From contig JJOH01000002.1 in the NCBI GenBank assembly GCA_000696115.1, positions 31,230 through 95,229 on the forward strand: a stretch of 64,000 bases of DNA. Direction: 5' to 3'. Each line of letters begins with the position of its first letter. Positions within the stretch are counted from its first letter, which is position 1. The translations under genes and the position numbers were made by a program. The notes under the pieces were generated by a model. That model saw only the letters and a list, made by a program, of their open reading frames with translations. It was not told the DNA's origin and made no database searches. Below are positions 18,627 to 27,577 of this stretch, piece after piece. The DNA comes from Streptomyces olindensis. Its GTDB lineage: Bacteria; Actinomycetota; Actinomycetes; Streptomycetales; Streptomycetaceae.

Positions 18627-21382
18627 CGCCGGGCCTCCTCGGCCGCCCCCGCCCGGCTGCCCGGAGGGGCCTGCCGCCGCATCCGGTCGGCCGTGTGCTG
18701 GTTCAGGGCCCGCATCGGGGCCGCCGTCTTCAGCAGCATCTCCTCGTACTCCGCCTCCGGATCGGAGCCGAGGACGATCGCACCGCCCGCACCCAGGTGC
18801 AGCTCACCGCCGGCGACCACGGCGGTCCGGATCACGATGCTGAGATCGGCGCCACCGCCGCACCCGAAGAAGCCGAGGGCCCCCGAGTAGACGCCCCGGG
18901 CCTCGGTCTCCAGCGAGTCGATGATCTCCATGGTGCGCAGCTTGGGCGCACCGGTCATGGAGCCGCCCGGGAAGCAGGCCCGCACACAGTCCACCGCGTC
19001 CGTGCCCGGGCGCAGCCTGCCCTCCACGGTCGAGACGAGCTGGTGCACCGTGGCGTAAGTCTCCGTGGCCATGAGCTTGGACACCCGCACCGACCCGGTC
19101 CGGCAGACCTGTCCCAGGTCGTTGCGGAGCAGGTCCACGATCATCAGGTTCTCGGCGCGCGTCTTGGCGTCCGACGCGAGCGCGTCCCGCAGCCGGGCGT
19201 CCTGTGCGGGGCCGTCGCCCCGGGGCGCGGTCCCCTTGATGGGTTTGGCCTCGACGGTGCCGTCCCGGCCGATCCGCAGGAACCGCTCGGGCGAGGAGCC
19301 GGCCACCTCCAGCTCCCCGAACCTCAGGAACGCCGCGTACGGCGCCGGGTTGTCGCGGCGCAGCGTCCGGTAGAACTCGAACGCGTCGGGCGGGGCGGGC
19401 AGCCGGGCGGCGTTGGTCAGGCAGACCTCGTAGCTGGTGCCGGCCCGCAGCTCCCGCCGGCACGCCTCGATGTCCGCGAGGTACCGGGCCCGGTCGCGCA
19501 CCAGCCACGGCTCGGCGGCGCCGGGGTCCGCCGGGGCCGGCGGCACGGGCAGGGGCGGCCGCTCCGCCGCCACGCAGCTGAGGTCGGCCAGCGCGCCCTC
19601 CAGCCAGTCGGCGGCCTCCCGGGCCGCCTGCGGGGTGTCCTCGGCCAGGCAGACGGCGTACGTGAAGCCCTCCTGGTGGTCCACCGCGATGACCCGGTCG
19701 GCGAACAGCCAGGCGGCGTCCGGGGCCGGGGAGCGGTGGCGGTTGGGCGACCCGCAGTCGGCCTTCATCTCGTAGCCGAAGTAGCCGACGTAGCCCCCGG
19801 TGAAGTCGAACGGCAGCCCGGTGGCGTCCACGCGACGGTTCGTCAACTGCCGCTTCAGGTAGTCGAAGACACTCGCCGAGACCTTCCGCACCGGTCGCCC
19901 CGCCCGCTCGATCTCGCAGCGCCCGGTGCCGACGTCGTACCGCACGAACTCGGCGAGCGGCCCGCTGCCGTCCCCGAGGAACGAGAACCGCGACCGTCCC
20001 GGCTCGACCAGGGAACTGTCCAGCCAGAACCCACGCGGCGCCCCGGCGAACATCCGACTGAACACCGCCTCCGTGTCGACGGCACCGGTGATCCGACGAC
20101 TGTGCAGCCGGTACCCGACACGGCCGGGGCGGCGGGGCCGGGGAATGGCGGCGGAGGACACGACACGCCCCGGGACGGCCCCGGGTGCCGGGGAGGGCTT
20201 GACGGGTGAGGTTTGTCCGGGGGCGGGGGCGGGCTTGCTGGGGGAGGCGTGTCCGGCTGTGGGGGTGGCTTTGCTGGACGAGGCTTGCGCGGCTGTGGGA
20301 ACGGCCCTGTAGGTCGAGGCGTGTCCGGTTCCCGGGAGGGCCCCGTCGGTCGAGGCGTGTCCGGCTACCGAAACGGCCCCGTCGCCCGGGGAAGTCCCGT
20401 CGGTCGGGGAAGCCCCTCCGGTCGAGGCATCCCCGCAGGGCGCCGCATCCCCGACGGGCGCCGCATCCCCGCCGGGCGCCGCAGCCCCTCCGGTCGAGGC
20501 ATCCTCGTCGGACCTGGCAGCCACGCCGAGCGCCGCGCCCCCGCCGGGCGCCACAACCCCACCGGGCGCCACCGCCCCGCTGGGCCTGCTCACCGCCCCC
20601 TGGGAGACCGCGGCGACCTGGAACACGGCCGCAGCGGCCGCAGGCCGTGGAACGGCCCTGTTCCCGGCGGCGACCGGCCCCGCCCCGACGACCGCCCCGG
20701 CTCCCGGCCGCCGGACCCCGGCGTCGCACTCCGGCACCCCGGGTCGGCGCAGCGCACGCTCGTGGGACGGCACCGCCGTGTTCTTCGCGCGCAGCTTGCC
20801 GGCCCGCTCGGCGGTCAGGTTCCGGAAGTTCACCAGCATGCGGTGGCCGTACTCCGTGAGGACGGACTCCGGGTGGAACTGCACGCCCCACAGCGGCCGG
20901 CTGCGGTGCCGCAGCCCCATCAGGACGCCGTCCTCCGCCCAGGCGGTCGCCTCCAGCGACTGCGGCAGCGGCTCGCGCACGGCCAGCGAGTGGTAGCGGA
21001 CGGCGGTGAAGTGCTGCGGCAGGCCCCGGAACAGATCCCGTTCGTCGTGCCGGACCGTCGACAGATGCCCGTGCCGCGGCTCCGGGGCCGGCCCCACCAT
21101 CCCGGCCTCCCCGAGCGCGATGCCCTGATGCCCCAGGCACACGCCCAGCACGGGCACCGGGCAGGTGGCGAGCACCCTGGCCGCGATGCCGAAGTCCCGC
21201 GCGTCGCCCGGGTGTCCGGGGCCGGGGGACACCACGAGGTTGTCGAACTTCAGGAGATCCGGCAGGTCGTCGACGGGCACGTCGTTGCGGACCACCACCG
21301 GCTCCTCGCCATTGACCTCGGCGATCAGCTGGAACAGGTTGTACGTGTACGAGTCGTAATTGTCGATGAGCAGGGTCTTCAC
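18623..21382 (-). CDS. pabAB: Fused aminodeoxychorismate synthase (PabA-PabB) with long repetitive linker
   Basis: A 919-residue fusion converting chorismate and glutamine to 4-amino-4-deoxychorismate. Residues 1-190 are the glutamine amidotransferase, with nucleophile Cys82 in GVCLGHQG and His170/Glu172 in FHPES. Residues about 420-919 are the chorismate-binding PabB part; the PIKGT motif with Lys716 marks ADC synthase rather than anthranilate synthase (PIAGT). Residues about 203-408 form an Ala/Gly/Pro/Ser/Thr-rich linker with 18-bp-based repeats, making the protein roughly 200 residues longer than usual PabAB fusions. GTG start at 21382 behind GAGGGAGGTG. It heads the enzyme genes of the minus-strand operon. 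Confidence 0.93.
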   Translation of the reverse strand: MKTLLIDNYDSYTYNLFQLIAEVNGEEPVVVRNDVPVDDLPDLLKFDNLVVSPGPGHPGDARDFGIAARVLATCPVPVLGVCLGHQGIALGEAGMVGPAPEPRHGHLSTVRHDERDLFRGLPQHFTAVRYHSLAVREPLPQSLEATAWAEDGVLMGLRHRSRPLWGVQFHPESVLTEYGHRMLVNFRNLTAERAGKLRAKNTAVPSHERALRRPGVPECDAGVRRPGAGAVVGAGPVAAGNRAVPRPAAAAAVFQVAAVSQGAVSRPSGAVAPGGVVAPGGGAALGVAARSDEDASTGGAAAPGGDAAPVGDAAPCGDASTGGASPTDGTSPGDGAVSVAGHASTDGALPGTGHASTYRAVPTAAQASSSKATPTAGHASPSKPAPAPGQTSPVKPSPAPGAVPGRVVSSAAIPRPRRPGRVGYRLHSRRITGAVDTEAVFSRMFAGAPRGFWLDSSLVEPGRSRFSFLGDGSGPLAEFVRYDVGTGRCEIERAGRPVRKVSASVFDYLKRQLTNRRVDATGLPFDFTGGYVGYFGYEMKADCGSPNRHRSPAPDAAWLFADRVIAVDHQEGFTYAVCLAEDTPQAAREAADWLEGALADLSCVAAERPPLPVPPAPADPGAAEPWLVRDRARYLADIEACRRELRAGTSYEVCLTNAARLPAPPDAFEFYRTLRRDNPAPYAAFLRFGELEVAGSSPERFLRIGRDGTVEAKPIKGTAPRGDGPAQDARLRDALASDAKTRAENLMIVDLLRNDLGQVCRTGSVRVSKLMATETYATVHQLVSTVEGRLRPGTDAVDCVRACFPGGSMTGAPKLRTMEIIDSLETEARGVYSGALGFFGCGGGADLSIVIRTAVVAGGELHLGAGGAIVLGSDPEAEYEEMLLKTAAPMRALNQHTADRMRRQAPPGSRAGAAEEARR
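20150..20780. repeat. Low-complexity repeat array inside pabAB
   Basis: In-frame degenerate tandem repeats encode the inter-domain linker. Around 20430-20570 the period is 18 bp (units like GGGCGCCGCATCCCCGCC), and elsewhere longer units around GTCGAGGCGTGTCCGG recur. Reading frames on both strands stay open because every unit is a multiple of three, so long spurious frames appear here. Confidence 0.8.
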
Positions 21383-21412
21383 CCGCCCACCTCCCTCTGT
21401 TCGTTCGCGGGC

Positions 21413-21991
21413 CTAGGTGGCCCGGCGTTTGTGCCGTCCGCGCAGCGCCTGGAGCGACGGATACAGCCATTTCCTGAAGAAACGCTGGAGCCGCGGCATG
21501 AGAATCCAGGTGACAAGGGCCGTCACACACAGACACAACAACAGCGTGCGCAGCAGTGCATTGAGGTCACCGAGATAGGGAAGCACCGTCAGATTGAACA
21601 GGAGCACCGGCGGAAAAACCGCGCTCATATTCACGAACCAAAGTTTCCATTTCGACGGCGGAGCAGGCGGCGCCGGCGTCAGGGTCTGCGCGTCGAACCA
21701 GGCCCGGGCGCCGCGCACCCGTCTGCGCTCGGCCTCCTGGGCGACTCCTTCCAGCCGGGCGTCCCACTGTGCCCGGGAAGGCGATTTCTCCCAGGCCAGG
21801 GCCGAACCCTCGCTGGCGAAGCGATAGACGACATGCCACTCCGCCCCTCCGTCGACAAGTACCCCACCCCCCAGAAATCCCGGCTGCCGCGCGGTCGCGC
21901 CCAGCATGGCCCACCCCCAGGAGTGGAAGTCGGCCGCACGGCCCGGCGTCACGCGATAGGCCACGGTGACCGTGACGGGATTACTGGTCAC
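21413..21991 (-). CDS. Antibiotic biosynthesis monooxygenase (ABM) domain membrane protein
   Basis: About 192 residues from a GTG at 21991 behind AAGGGACGGC; a TTG at 22027 would give 204. Residues 1-100 resemble the ABM/dimeric alpha-beta barrel fold: a TVTVAYRVTPGRAADFHSW opening and a PGFLGGGVLVDGGAEWHVVYRF core. The C-terminal third has two hydrophobic helices separated by PYLGDLNALLR and ends in a basic tail RGRHKRRAT. It lies 30 nt upstream of pabAB on the same strand, so it is probably the first gene of that operon. ABM proteins can be cofactor-free oxygenases or binding proteins; the catalytic role here is unknown. Confidence 0.75.
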   Translation of the reverse strand: MTSNPVTVTVAYRVTPGRAADFHSWGWAMLGATARQPGFLGGGVLVDGGAEWHVVYRFASEGSALAWEKSPSRAQWDARLEGVAQEAERRRVRGARAWFDAQTLTPAPPAPPSKWKLWFVNMSAVFPPVLLFNLTVLPYLGDLNALLRTLLLCLCVTALVTWILMPRLQRFFRKWLYPSLQALRGRHKRRAT

Positions 21992-22294
21992 GCCGTCCCT
22001 TACGGAAAGCGCTCCCTCCGCGTTCAAGATTCAACAAACAATTTTCCGGTTGTTCGGAAGGTGAAGGCCCTGTGTAGCCGGGAAAGCACTTGCGGTCACA
22101 CCGCCGTGATCAGGCCGCCCCCGCCGCCGCCGCGCCAAAAGCCCACGCCACACCAAAACCCCACACGACTCCAAATTTCGCAAATCGCCGGTGAGGGAGG
22201 GCGGCAGACGGGGGCCTCCTGCACGCCCGCTCCCACCGCTCTCTAGGCTGTCCGCTCGGCAGTGCACACGGGGACACCACGGGGAGACACGGAC
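21992..22294. other. Divergent control region between the pab operon and a lipoprotein gene
   Basis: About 300 bp without a gene. A locally AT-rich block (22025-22065, around AACAAACAATTTTCCGG) stands out and is the likely promoter area of the pab operon. On the other side TAGGCT at 22244-22249 is a credible -10 element for the lipoprotein gene starting at 22295. I see no clear regulator palindrome. Confidence 0.5.
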
Positions 22295-22651
22295 ATGGCG
22301 GAAACACGGCGACGACTGCGTTCGAGCACGGTGGTGCTGGGCGGCATGGGCGTCCTCGCGGCGGCCCTGTCCGCGTGCGGCTCCGACCCGGACCGCCGCT
22401 GTGTGGACCGGGACAGCTACGACTACATCAACGGCTACAAGATCGTCGCCGACAAGAACTGCACGTCCTCCACCGGCTCCACCACCGGAAAGGCCCGCAA
22501 GAAGACCGGCAGGACCGGGGCCGTGGACGCCGACTGGTACTACGACGCCGACGTCAGCGGCGGCTACGCCGACCACGGCACCTTCAGCCGCAGCGAGGCC
22601 GTCGACCGGGGCGGCTTCGGCTGCTCCGGCTCCGGCAGCGGCGGCGGCTGA
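22295..22651 (+). CDS. Small predicted lipoprotein
   Basis: A 118-residue protein whose signal peptide (arginine-rich start, hydrophobic core, LSAC lipobox with Cys28) predicts lipidation at the outer face of the membrane. The mature part has a short Cys-bounded region (CVDRDSYDYINGYKIVADKNC), a basic Ser/Thr linker and a Gly/Ser-rich tail ending CSGSGSGGG. No domain is recognised. The ATG at 22295 follows GGGGAGACACGG. It lies 15 nt upstream of the ATP-grasp gene, so the two are probably co-transcribed. Confidence 0.75.
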   Translation: MAETRRRLRSSTVVLGGMGVLAAALSACGSDPDRRCVDRDSYDYINGYKIVADKNCTSSTGSTTGKARKKTGRTGAVDADWYYDADVSGGYADHGTFSRSEAVDRGGFGCSGSGSGGG

Positions 22652-22666
22652 CCGGGCCGCACGCAG

Positions 22667-23848
22667 ATGGAACGCCGTACCACGGAGCCCCGCGCCGGCT
22701 GGCAGCAGACCGTCGAGGAACAGGGCCTGATCTACCCGCTCACCCGCTACCCCGACGACTCCCTGCGCCCCTACTGGGACGAGAGCGCGTACTACGTCTT
22801 CACCCTCCCGGAGATCGAGGCCCTGGAGGAGGTGGTCGAGGACCTCCACCGCATGTGCCTGGCGGCGGCCGAGCACATCGTCGCCGAGGGCCGCTTCGCC
22901 GACCTGGGCATCACCGACCCCCGCGTGGCCCGGGCGGTCGCCGAGGCCTGGCAGCGCCGCGCCGAACTCCCCTCCGTCTACGGCCGCTTCGACCTCCGCT
23001 ACGACGGCACCGGCCCGGCCAAGCTCCTGGAGTACAACGCCGACACCCCCACCTCACTGGTCGAGGCCGCGTCGCCCCAGTGGTTCTGGATGGAGGAGCG
23101 CTTCCCCGGCGCCGACCAGTGGAACTCCCTCCACGAACGCCTCATCGACGCCTGGACGAAGCAGTCCGCCCTCCTCCCGCCGGGCAACCCCCTGTACTTC
23201 GCGTACTCCTCCGCCGACGAACTCGGCGAGGACCTGATGACGGTCGCCTACCTCAAGGAGACGGCCGAGCAGGCCGGGCTCGCGACCGAGTGGATCTCGA
23301 TGGAGGAGATCGGCTGGGACCGCCTCTCCGGCCGCTTCGTCGACCAGCGCCTCCGCTTCATCCGCAGCATCTTCAAGCTCTACCCCTGGGAGTGGCTCAC
23401 CACCGACCGCTTCGCCGGCCACGTCCTGGACACCCTCGACAACGGCGGCGGCACGGGCTCCACCCTGTGGATAGAGCCGGCCTGGAAGATGCTCCTCAGC
23501 AACAAGGCACTCCTGGCCATCCTCTGGGAGCTCTACCCCGACCACCCGAACCTCCTCCCGGCCTACCTGGACGGCCCCCGGGACCTCACCGCCACGGGCT
23601 GGGCCGCCAAGCCCCTCCTCGGCCGGGAGGGCGCGGGCGTCACGATCCACGAGCCCGGCACGGACCCCGCCCCGCGTGACGAACCCTGCTGCTACCAGCA
23701 ACTCGCCCCCCTCCCCGACTTCGACGGCAACCGCGTCGTCCTCGGCGCCTGGGTCGTGGAGAACGAGTCGGCGGGCCTGGGCATCAGAGAGAGCTCGGGC
23801 CTGATCACGGACGAGTACGCCCGGTTTCTGCCGCATGTGATCCTCTGA
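22667..23848 (+). CDS. Glutathionylspermidine synthase family protein (YgiC/YjfC-like)
   Basis: A 393-residue ATP-grasp protein of the glutathionylspermidine synthase C-terminal-like family. It lacks the amidase domain of E. coli Gsp, like YgiC. Recognisable segments are YGRFDLRYDGTGPAKLLEYNADTPTS (substrate/ATP region), YFAYSSADELGEDLMTVAYLKE and the C-terminal GREGAGVTIHEPG and LGAWVVENESAGLGIRESSG. The members ligate an unknown peptide-like substrate to an amine using ATP; the true substrate in actinobacteria, which lack glutathione, is unknown. Preceded closely by a lipoprotein gene and followed by the glyA riboswitch. Confidence 0.88.
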   Translation: MERRTTEPRAGWQQTVEEQGLIYPLTRYPDDSLRPYWDESAYYVFTLPEIEALEEVVEDLHRMCLAAAEHIVAEGRFADLGITDPRVARAVAEAWQRRAELPSVYGRFDLRYDGTGPAKLLEYNADTPTSLVEAASPQWFWMEERFPGADQWNSLHERLIDAWTKQSALLPPGNPLYFAYSSADELGEDLMTVAYLKETAEQAGLATEWISMEEIGWDRLSGRFVDQRLRFIRSIFKLYPWEWLTTDRFAGHVLDTLDNGGGTGSTLWIEPAWKMLLSNKALLAILWELYPDHPNLLPAYLDGPRDLTATGWAAKPLLGREGAGVTIHEPGTDPAPRDEPCCYQQLAPLPDFDGNRVVLGAWVVENESAGLGIRESSGLITDEYARFLPHVIL

Positions 23849-23886
23849 GGGCCGAAACCCGCACCCGTCACCGAAGGGCGACCCGG

Positions 23887-23892
23887 TAGGCT
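23887..23892 (+). promoter_or_regulatory. -10 element of the glyA transcript
   Basis: TAGGCT lies about seven bases before the expected 5' end of the riboswitch, so transcription probably starts around 23899. No strong -35 match is seen. Confidence 0.5.
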
Positions 23893-23896
23893 GACC

Positions 23897-23975
23897 GAGG
23901 GCCGTGACTGGCGCGCTGGGATGGACGAACCATCGGGGAGCGGCCCAGCCGAACAGGGTCGTGCGCCTGGGCCGT
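23897..23975 (+). promoter_or_regulatory. ZTP (pfl) riboswitch upstream of glyA
   Basis: The leader contains the conserved pfl elements in order: GTGACTGGCG, then a TGGGA..ACCATCGGGGAGC-like stretch forming P1/P2, and the 3' half GGGTCGTGCGCCTGGGCC with the CGCCTGGGC pseudoknot/ligand loop. ZTP riboswitches sense the purine intermediate that builds up when 10-formyl-tetrahydrofolate is short, and glyA is a known target class in actinobacteria. It ends about 37 nt before the glyA ATG, and GGAGG lies between, so control of translation is likely. Confidence 0.85.
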
Positions 23976-24011
23976 ACCGTGAACGCTGAACGCAACGTCC
24001 GGAGGTCCCAC

Positions 24012-25460
24012 ATGCCAGCCGAGCCCCTCTCCACCGCTTCCACCGCCTACCGCGCCGCCCTCGACGTGATCCGCGCCGTGGAGCCCCGCGTGGCGGACGC
24101 CATCGGCCAGGAGGTCGCCGACCAGCGCGAGATGCTCAAGCTGATCGCCTCCGAGAACTACGCCTCCCCGGCCACGCTCCTCGCGATGGGCAACTGGTTC
24201 AGCGACAAGTACGCCGAGGGCACCATCGGCCGCCGCTTCTACGCCGGCTGCCGCAACGTCGACACCGTCGAGTCCCTCGCCGCCGAGCACGCCAAGGAGC
24301 TCTTCGGCGCCCGCCACGCCTACGTCCAGCCGCACTCCGGCATCGACGCCAACCTCGTCGCCTTCTGGTCGGTCCTCGCCCAGCGCGTCGAGCTGCCCGC
24401 CCTGGAGAAGGCCGGCGTCCGCCAGGTCAACGACCTCTCCGAGGCCGACTGGGCGGAGCTGCGCCGCGCCTTCGGCAACCAGCGCATGCTCGGCATGTCC
24501 CTGGACGCCGGCGGCCACCTCACCCACGGCTTCCGCCCGAACATCTCCGGCAAGATGTTCGACCAGCGCTCCTACGGCACGGACCCCGCCACCGGCCTCA
24601 TCGACTACGAGGCCCTGCGCACCTCCGCCCGCGAGTTCAAGCCGCTGATCATCGTCGCGGGCTACTCGGCGTACCCCCGTCTGGTGAACTTCCGGATCAT
24701 GCGCGAGATCGCCGACGAGGTCGGCGCCACGCTCATGGTGGACATGGCCCACTTCGCGGGTCTGGTCGCGGGCAAGGTCCTGACCGGCGACTTCGACCCG
24801 GTCCCGCACGCCCAGATCGTGACGACCACCACCCACAAGTCCCTGCGCGGCCCCCGCGGCGGCATGGTCCTGTGCGACGACTCCCTGAAGGACCAGGTCG
24901 ACCGCGGCTGCCCGATGGTCCTCGGCGGCCCGCTCCCGCACGTCATGGCCGCCAAGGCCGTCGCCTTCGCCGAGGCCCGGCAGGAGTCCTTCCGCGACTA
25001 CGCCCAGCGCATCGTCGACAACTCCCGGGCGCTGGCCGAGGGCCTGATGCGCCGCGGCGCCACGCTGGTCACGGGCGGTACGGACAACCACCTGAACCTG
25101 ATCGACGTCGCCTCCTCCTACGGCCTCACCGGTCGCCAGGCCGAGGCCGCCCTCCTCGAGTCGGGCATCGTCACCAACCGCAACGCGATCCCCGCCGACC
25201 CGAACGGCGCCTGGTACACCTCGGGCATCCGCATCGGCACGCCCGCGCTCACCACCCGCGGCCTGGGCACGGCGGAGATGGACGAGGTCGCGGGCCTGAT
25301 CGACCGCGTCCTCACCACCACGGAGCCGGGCACGACCAAGTCGGGCGCCCCCTCCAAGGCGGCTCACGTCCTCGACCCGAAGATCGCCGACGAGATCTCC
25401 CGCAGGGCGACGGACCTGGTGGCGGGCTTCCCGCTCTACCCCGAGATCGACCTCGGCTGA
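24012..25460 (+). CDS. glyA: Serine hydroxymethyltransferase, extended form
   Basis: PLP enzyme exchanging serine and glycine while forming 5,10-methylene-tetrahydrofolate. It has 482 residues, about 60 more than the common bacterial GlyA, with an insertion around [39 protein letters not shown] and a C-terminal extension. The PLP lysine is Lys276 in [24 protein letters not shown] and the [14 protein letters not shown] region are conserved. The start ATG follows GGAGG; an upstream in-frame start at 23904 lies inside the riboswitch and is rejected. Expression should respond to ZTP. Confidence 0.95.
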   Translation: MPAEPLSTASTAYRAALDVIRAVEPRVADAIGQEVADQREMLKLIASENYASPATLLAMGNWFSDKYAEGTIGRRFYAGCRNVDTVESLAAEHAKELFGARHAYVQPHSGIDANLVAFWSVLAQRVELPALEKAGVRQVNDLSEADWAELRRAFGNQRMLGMSLDAGGHLTHGFRPNISGKMFDQRSYGTDPATGLIDYEALRTSAREFKPLIIVAGYSAYPRLVNFRIMREIADEVGATLMVDMAHFAGLVAGKVLTGDFDPVPHAQIVTTTTHKSLRGPRGGMVLCDDSLKDQVDRGCPMVLGGPLPHVMAAKAVAFAEARQESFRDYAQRIVDNSRALAEGLMRRGATLVTGGTDNHLNLIDVASSYGLTGRQAEAALLESGIVTNRNAIPADPNGAWYTSGIRIGTPALTTRGLGTAEMDEVAGLIDRVLTTTEPGTTKSGAPSKAAHVLDPKIADEISRRATDLVAGFPLYPEIDLG

Positions 25461-25491
25461 GACCCGCCGGGCTCATCGCGGGCGGGATCTC
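25459..25491 (+). terminator. Probable glyA terminator hairpin
   Basis: GAGACCCGCC pairs with GGCGGG-A-TCTC across an 11-12 nt loop directly over and after the glyA stop codon. There is one bulge and no T tract. Confidence 0.5.
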
Positions 25492-25847
25492 GACGCGCTC
25501 ACCGACGTCAGGGATCCCACGTCGATCAGCTCATGTCGTGGCTCCTTCCGTGGCGGCGGTCCGGCTTCGCGCCGGGCCGCCGCGCGGCGTAGGACATGAC
25601 TGCCGCCGAGCCCCAGGGGCAGGTCCGCGGCCGCCCACCAGACACCGCTGTCGACCGGGCCGGACCCACTTGCGGCGGACCGGTACCGGTACTCCGGTCG
25701 GGCACGGGTAGGGCAGGGCATGGCGGGGCAGGCCACGTTGGCGGCAGCAGCACCGAGAGGCAATCCCTCCACCCCGGCCTCAGCCGCGCCCGCACACCCT
25801 CACCGGTGCGGAACATCGAAGGCCCCCTGTTCCGCCCGCACCCGGCC
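25492..25847. other. Intergenic region after glyA
   Basis: About 350 bp between convergent genes. The open frames here are long only because of base composition. A local palindromic ACCGGTACCGGT-like sequence near 25680 is the only structure I notice; no promoter, RNA gene or repeat is supported. Confidence 0.5.
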
Positions 25848-26576
25848 TCACGCATCGAGCAGCTCCTGTTTCGGCTCCCCGGTGGCCCGCTCCCGTCGAG
25901 GGAACGGGATCCGTACGGCAAGCGGCCGCAAGGCGAGGGCCAGTACCGCCCCGCCCGTCGCGCCGGCCAGCACCCACCACCAGTCCGCGCCGTCGTCGGC
26001 CCTGGGCTCCTTGGCCCGGGCCGTGGTCGCCTCAGGCTCCGGAGCGGCGGGCTCCTGCCCTGCCGTGGCCCAGGGCGCAGACATGACGTCGGTGAATCCC
26101 GTGCCGTCGGGTGCCCTGCCCGTCACGCCGAGCTCTTCCAGGAGGGCGCGCAGTTCGTCAGGCCGCTCGGCACGGTGCCAGCGGCCGTCCACCGCCCGGG
26201 GCAGGTTCGCCGCCGTGTGTATCCACGTCTCCCCGCTCTCGCTCGCGGAGAAGATCTGGTCCACGCGCCACGGCGAGATGTCGTGCACCATCCATGTGAC
26301 GGTGAACCGCCGGGCGGAGGCCAGGTCGGCCTCCGAGGGCTTGCCGCGGGTGCCCGTCACCGCGCTGCCGAGCAGCCGCTCCAGCTGCTGGTACTCCGCG
26401 TCGTCGTAGTACAGGGCAGCCGCCTCCTCGCTCCCCGGCGAGACCACGAGGACGCTGGTCGGCCCCCCGGCCGAGGCGGGAGCCGCGCCCCACACCAGCA
26501 GCGCCAGCGCCGCCACCAACGCTCCCACCCCTGCGATCAGCCCACGACCCCTGCCCCTGCCCTTGCCCTGCCCCAT
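25848..26576 (-). CDS. Secreted/membrane protein of unknown function
   Basis: A 242-residue protein with a basic start (MGQGKGRGRGRG), a hydrophobic signal segment ending ASAGG, an extracellular region of about 165 residues and one C-terminal transmembrane helix (DWWWVLAGATGGAVLALALRPL), followed by a basic cytoplasmic tail. The external part (TSVLVVSPGSEEAAALYYDDAEYQQLERLLG and WMVHDISPWRVDQIF) is typical of a conserved Streptomyces membrane protein, but I cannot assign a function. It lies 88 nt downstream of the ECF-linked membrane protein on the same strand and may belong to the same unit. Confidence 0.8.
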   Translation of the reverse strand: MGQGKGRGRGRGLIAGVGALVAALALLVWGAAPASAGGPTSVLVVSPGSEEAAALYYDDAEYQQLERLLGSAVTGTRGKPSEADLASARRFTVTWMVHDISPWRVDQIFSASESGETWIHTAANLPRAVDGRWHRAERPDELRALLEELGVTGRAPDGTGFTDVMSAPWATAGQEPAAPEPEATTARAKEPRADDGADWWWVLAGATGGAVLALALRPLAVRIPFPRRERATGEPKQELLDA

Positions 26577-26664
26577 CCGAGCCCCCTACCAGACGATCCG
26601 CGCGGCCCCGAGCCGCCCGTCACTTCTGGTACACCGCCCGGCCCGACCGGGTTCCCCCTCCGCG

Positions 26665-27577
26665 CTACTCGCGGGATTCACCGAGCGGAGCCGCGGCGGA
26701 CCTCGCGATCTCCACGGCCCGCGCCTTCGACGCGACGCCCTCCAGCCGCAGCGTGACGCCACCGTCGCCGCCCGAGGAGGTCCACAGCAGGGTCGGCCCG
26801 GCCGTCCGCTCCTCGCGTGTGTAGCGGTCGCCGTCGGTTTCGACCAGCCAGAAGTTCAGCAGGTGGGGCCGTGGGAACCACAGGGCCCAGTCCCGCACGT
26901 CGCCGCTCTCGGGATCACCCCGCAGCGCCACCCACGTCGGCTGCTCACGCACGCGCTTGACGAAGCCGGTGTCCAGACGCGCCCGGTACTCGTCCAGACG
27001 TATCGTCCGGCCCTGCTCGCTCCAGCACAGGGTCATCAGGACCCGGCCCTGTGGCCGGCTGCTCACGGTCACCGCGTCCGGCGTCCCCAGCCCCTCGGGG
27101 ACCAGTGGAGTGAACCCCGCCCGCCGCTCGGCCTCCGCGAGGGAAACCGGTCGTCCGCAGCCGGGCACCTCGGCGCCGGGGCTGGGCACCGCCGAGGGGT
27201 CGTAGCGCACCTCGACCCCGCCGAAGTCGAACCAGTCGACCACCGCGGCCCGCACCGGGGGCGTGAGCGCGAGTACGGCCAGCAGCCCGCACAGCGTCGC
27301 CGTCAGCGACCGCCACCGCGCTCGCGCCCAGAGCCGGACCGACCGCAGCCGTTCCCGGACCCCGGGTGGCTCGGGCACGGGAACCGGCACCTGCTCGGCC
27401 AGTATCCGCGCCAGCACCCGCTCGGCCATCGACTCCGGACCCGCGCCGCCCGGCGCGTCGAGCGACCGCCCCAGCGCCCGCAGTTCCTCCCGCAGCCGGG
27501 CGGCTTCCGCCCGGCTGCGAGCCTCGCCGTCGGCGGCGTCGAACCGCTCGTCGTCGCCGCTGTGCGCGCCCCGTCCG

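Noticed and set aside
20400..20600. CRISPR-like array
   Set aside because: The repeats are contiguous, short, in frame and have no unique spacers; they encode the PabAB linker.
18623..21382. Calling the fusion an anthranilate synthase
   Set aside because: The chorismate-binding half has PIKGT, the ADC synthase motif, not PIAGT; the neighbouring class IV aminotransferase also fits PabC.
23904..24011. Upstream in-frame start for glyA
   Set aside because: It lies within the riboswitch RNA and lacks a ribosome binding site, whereas the ATG at 24012 follows GGAGG.
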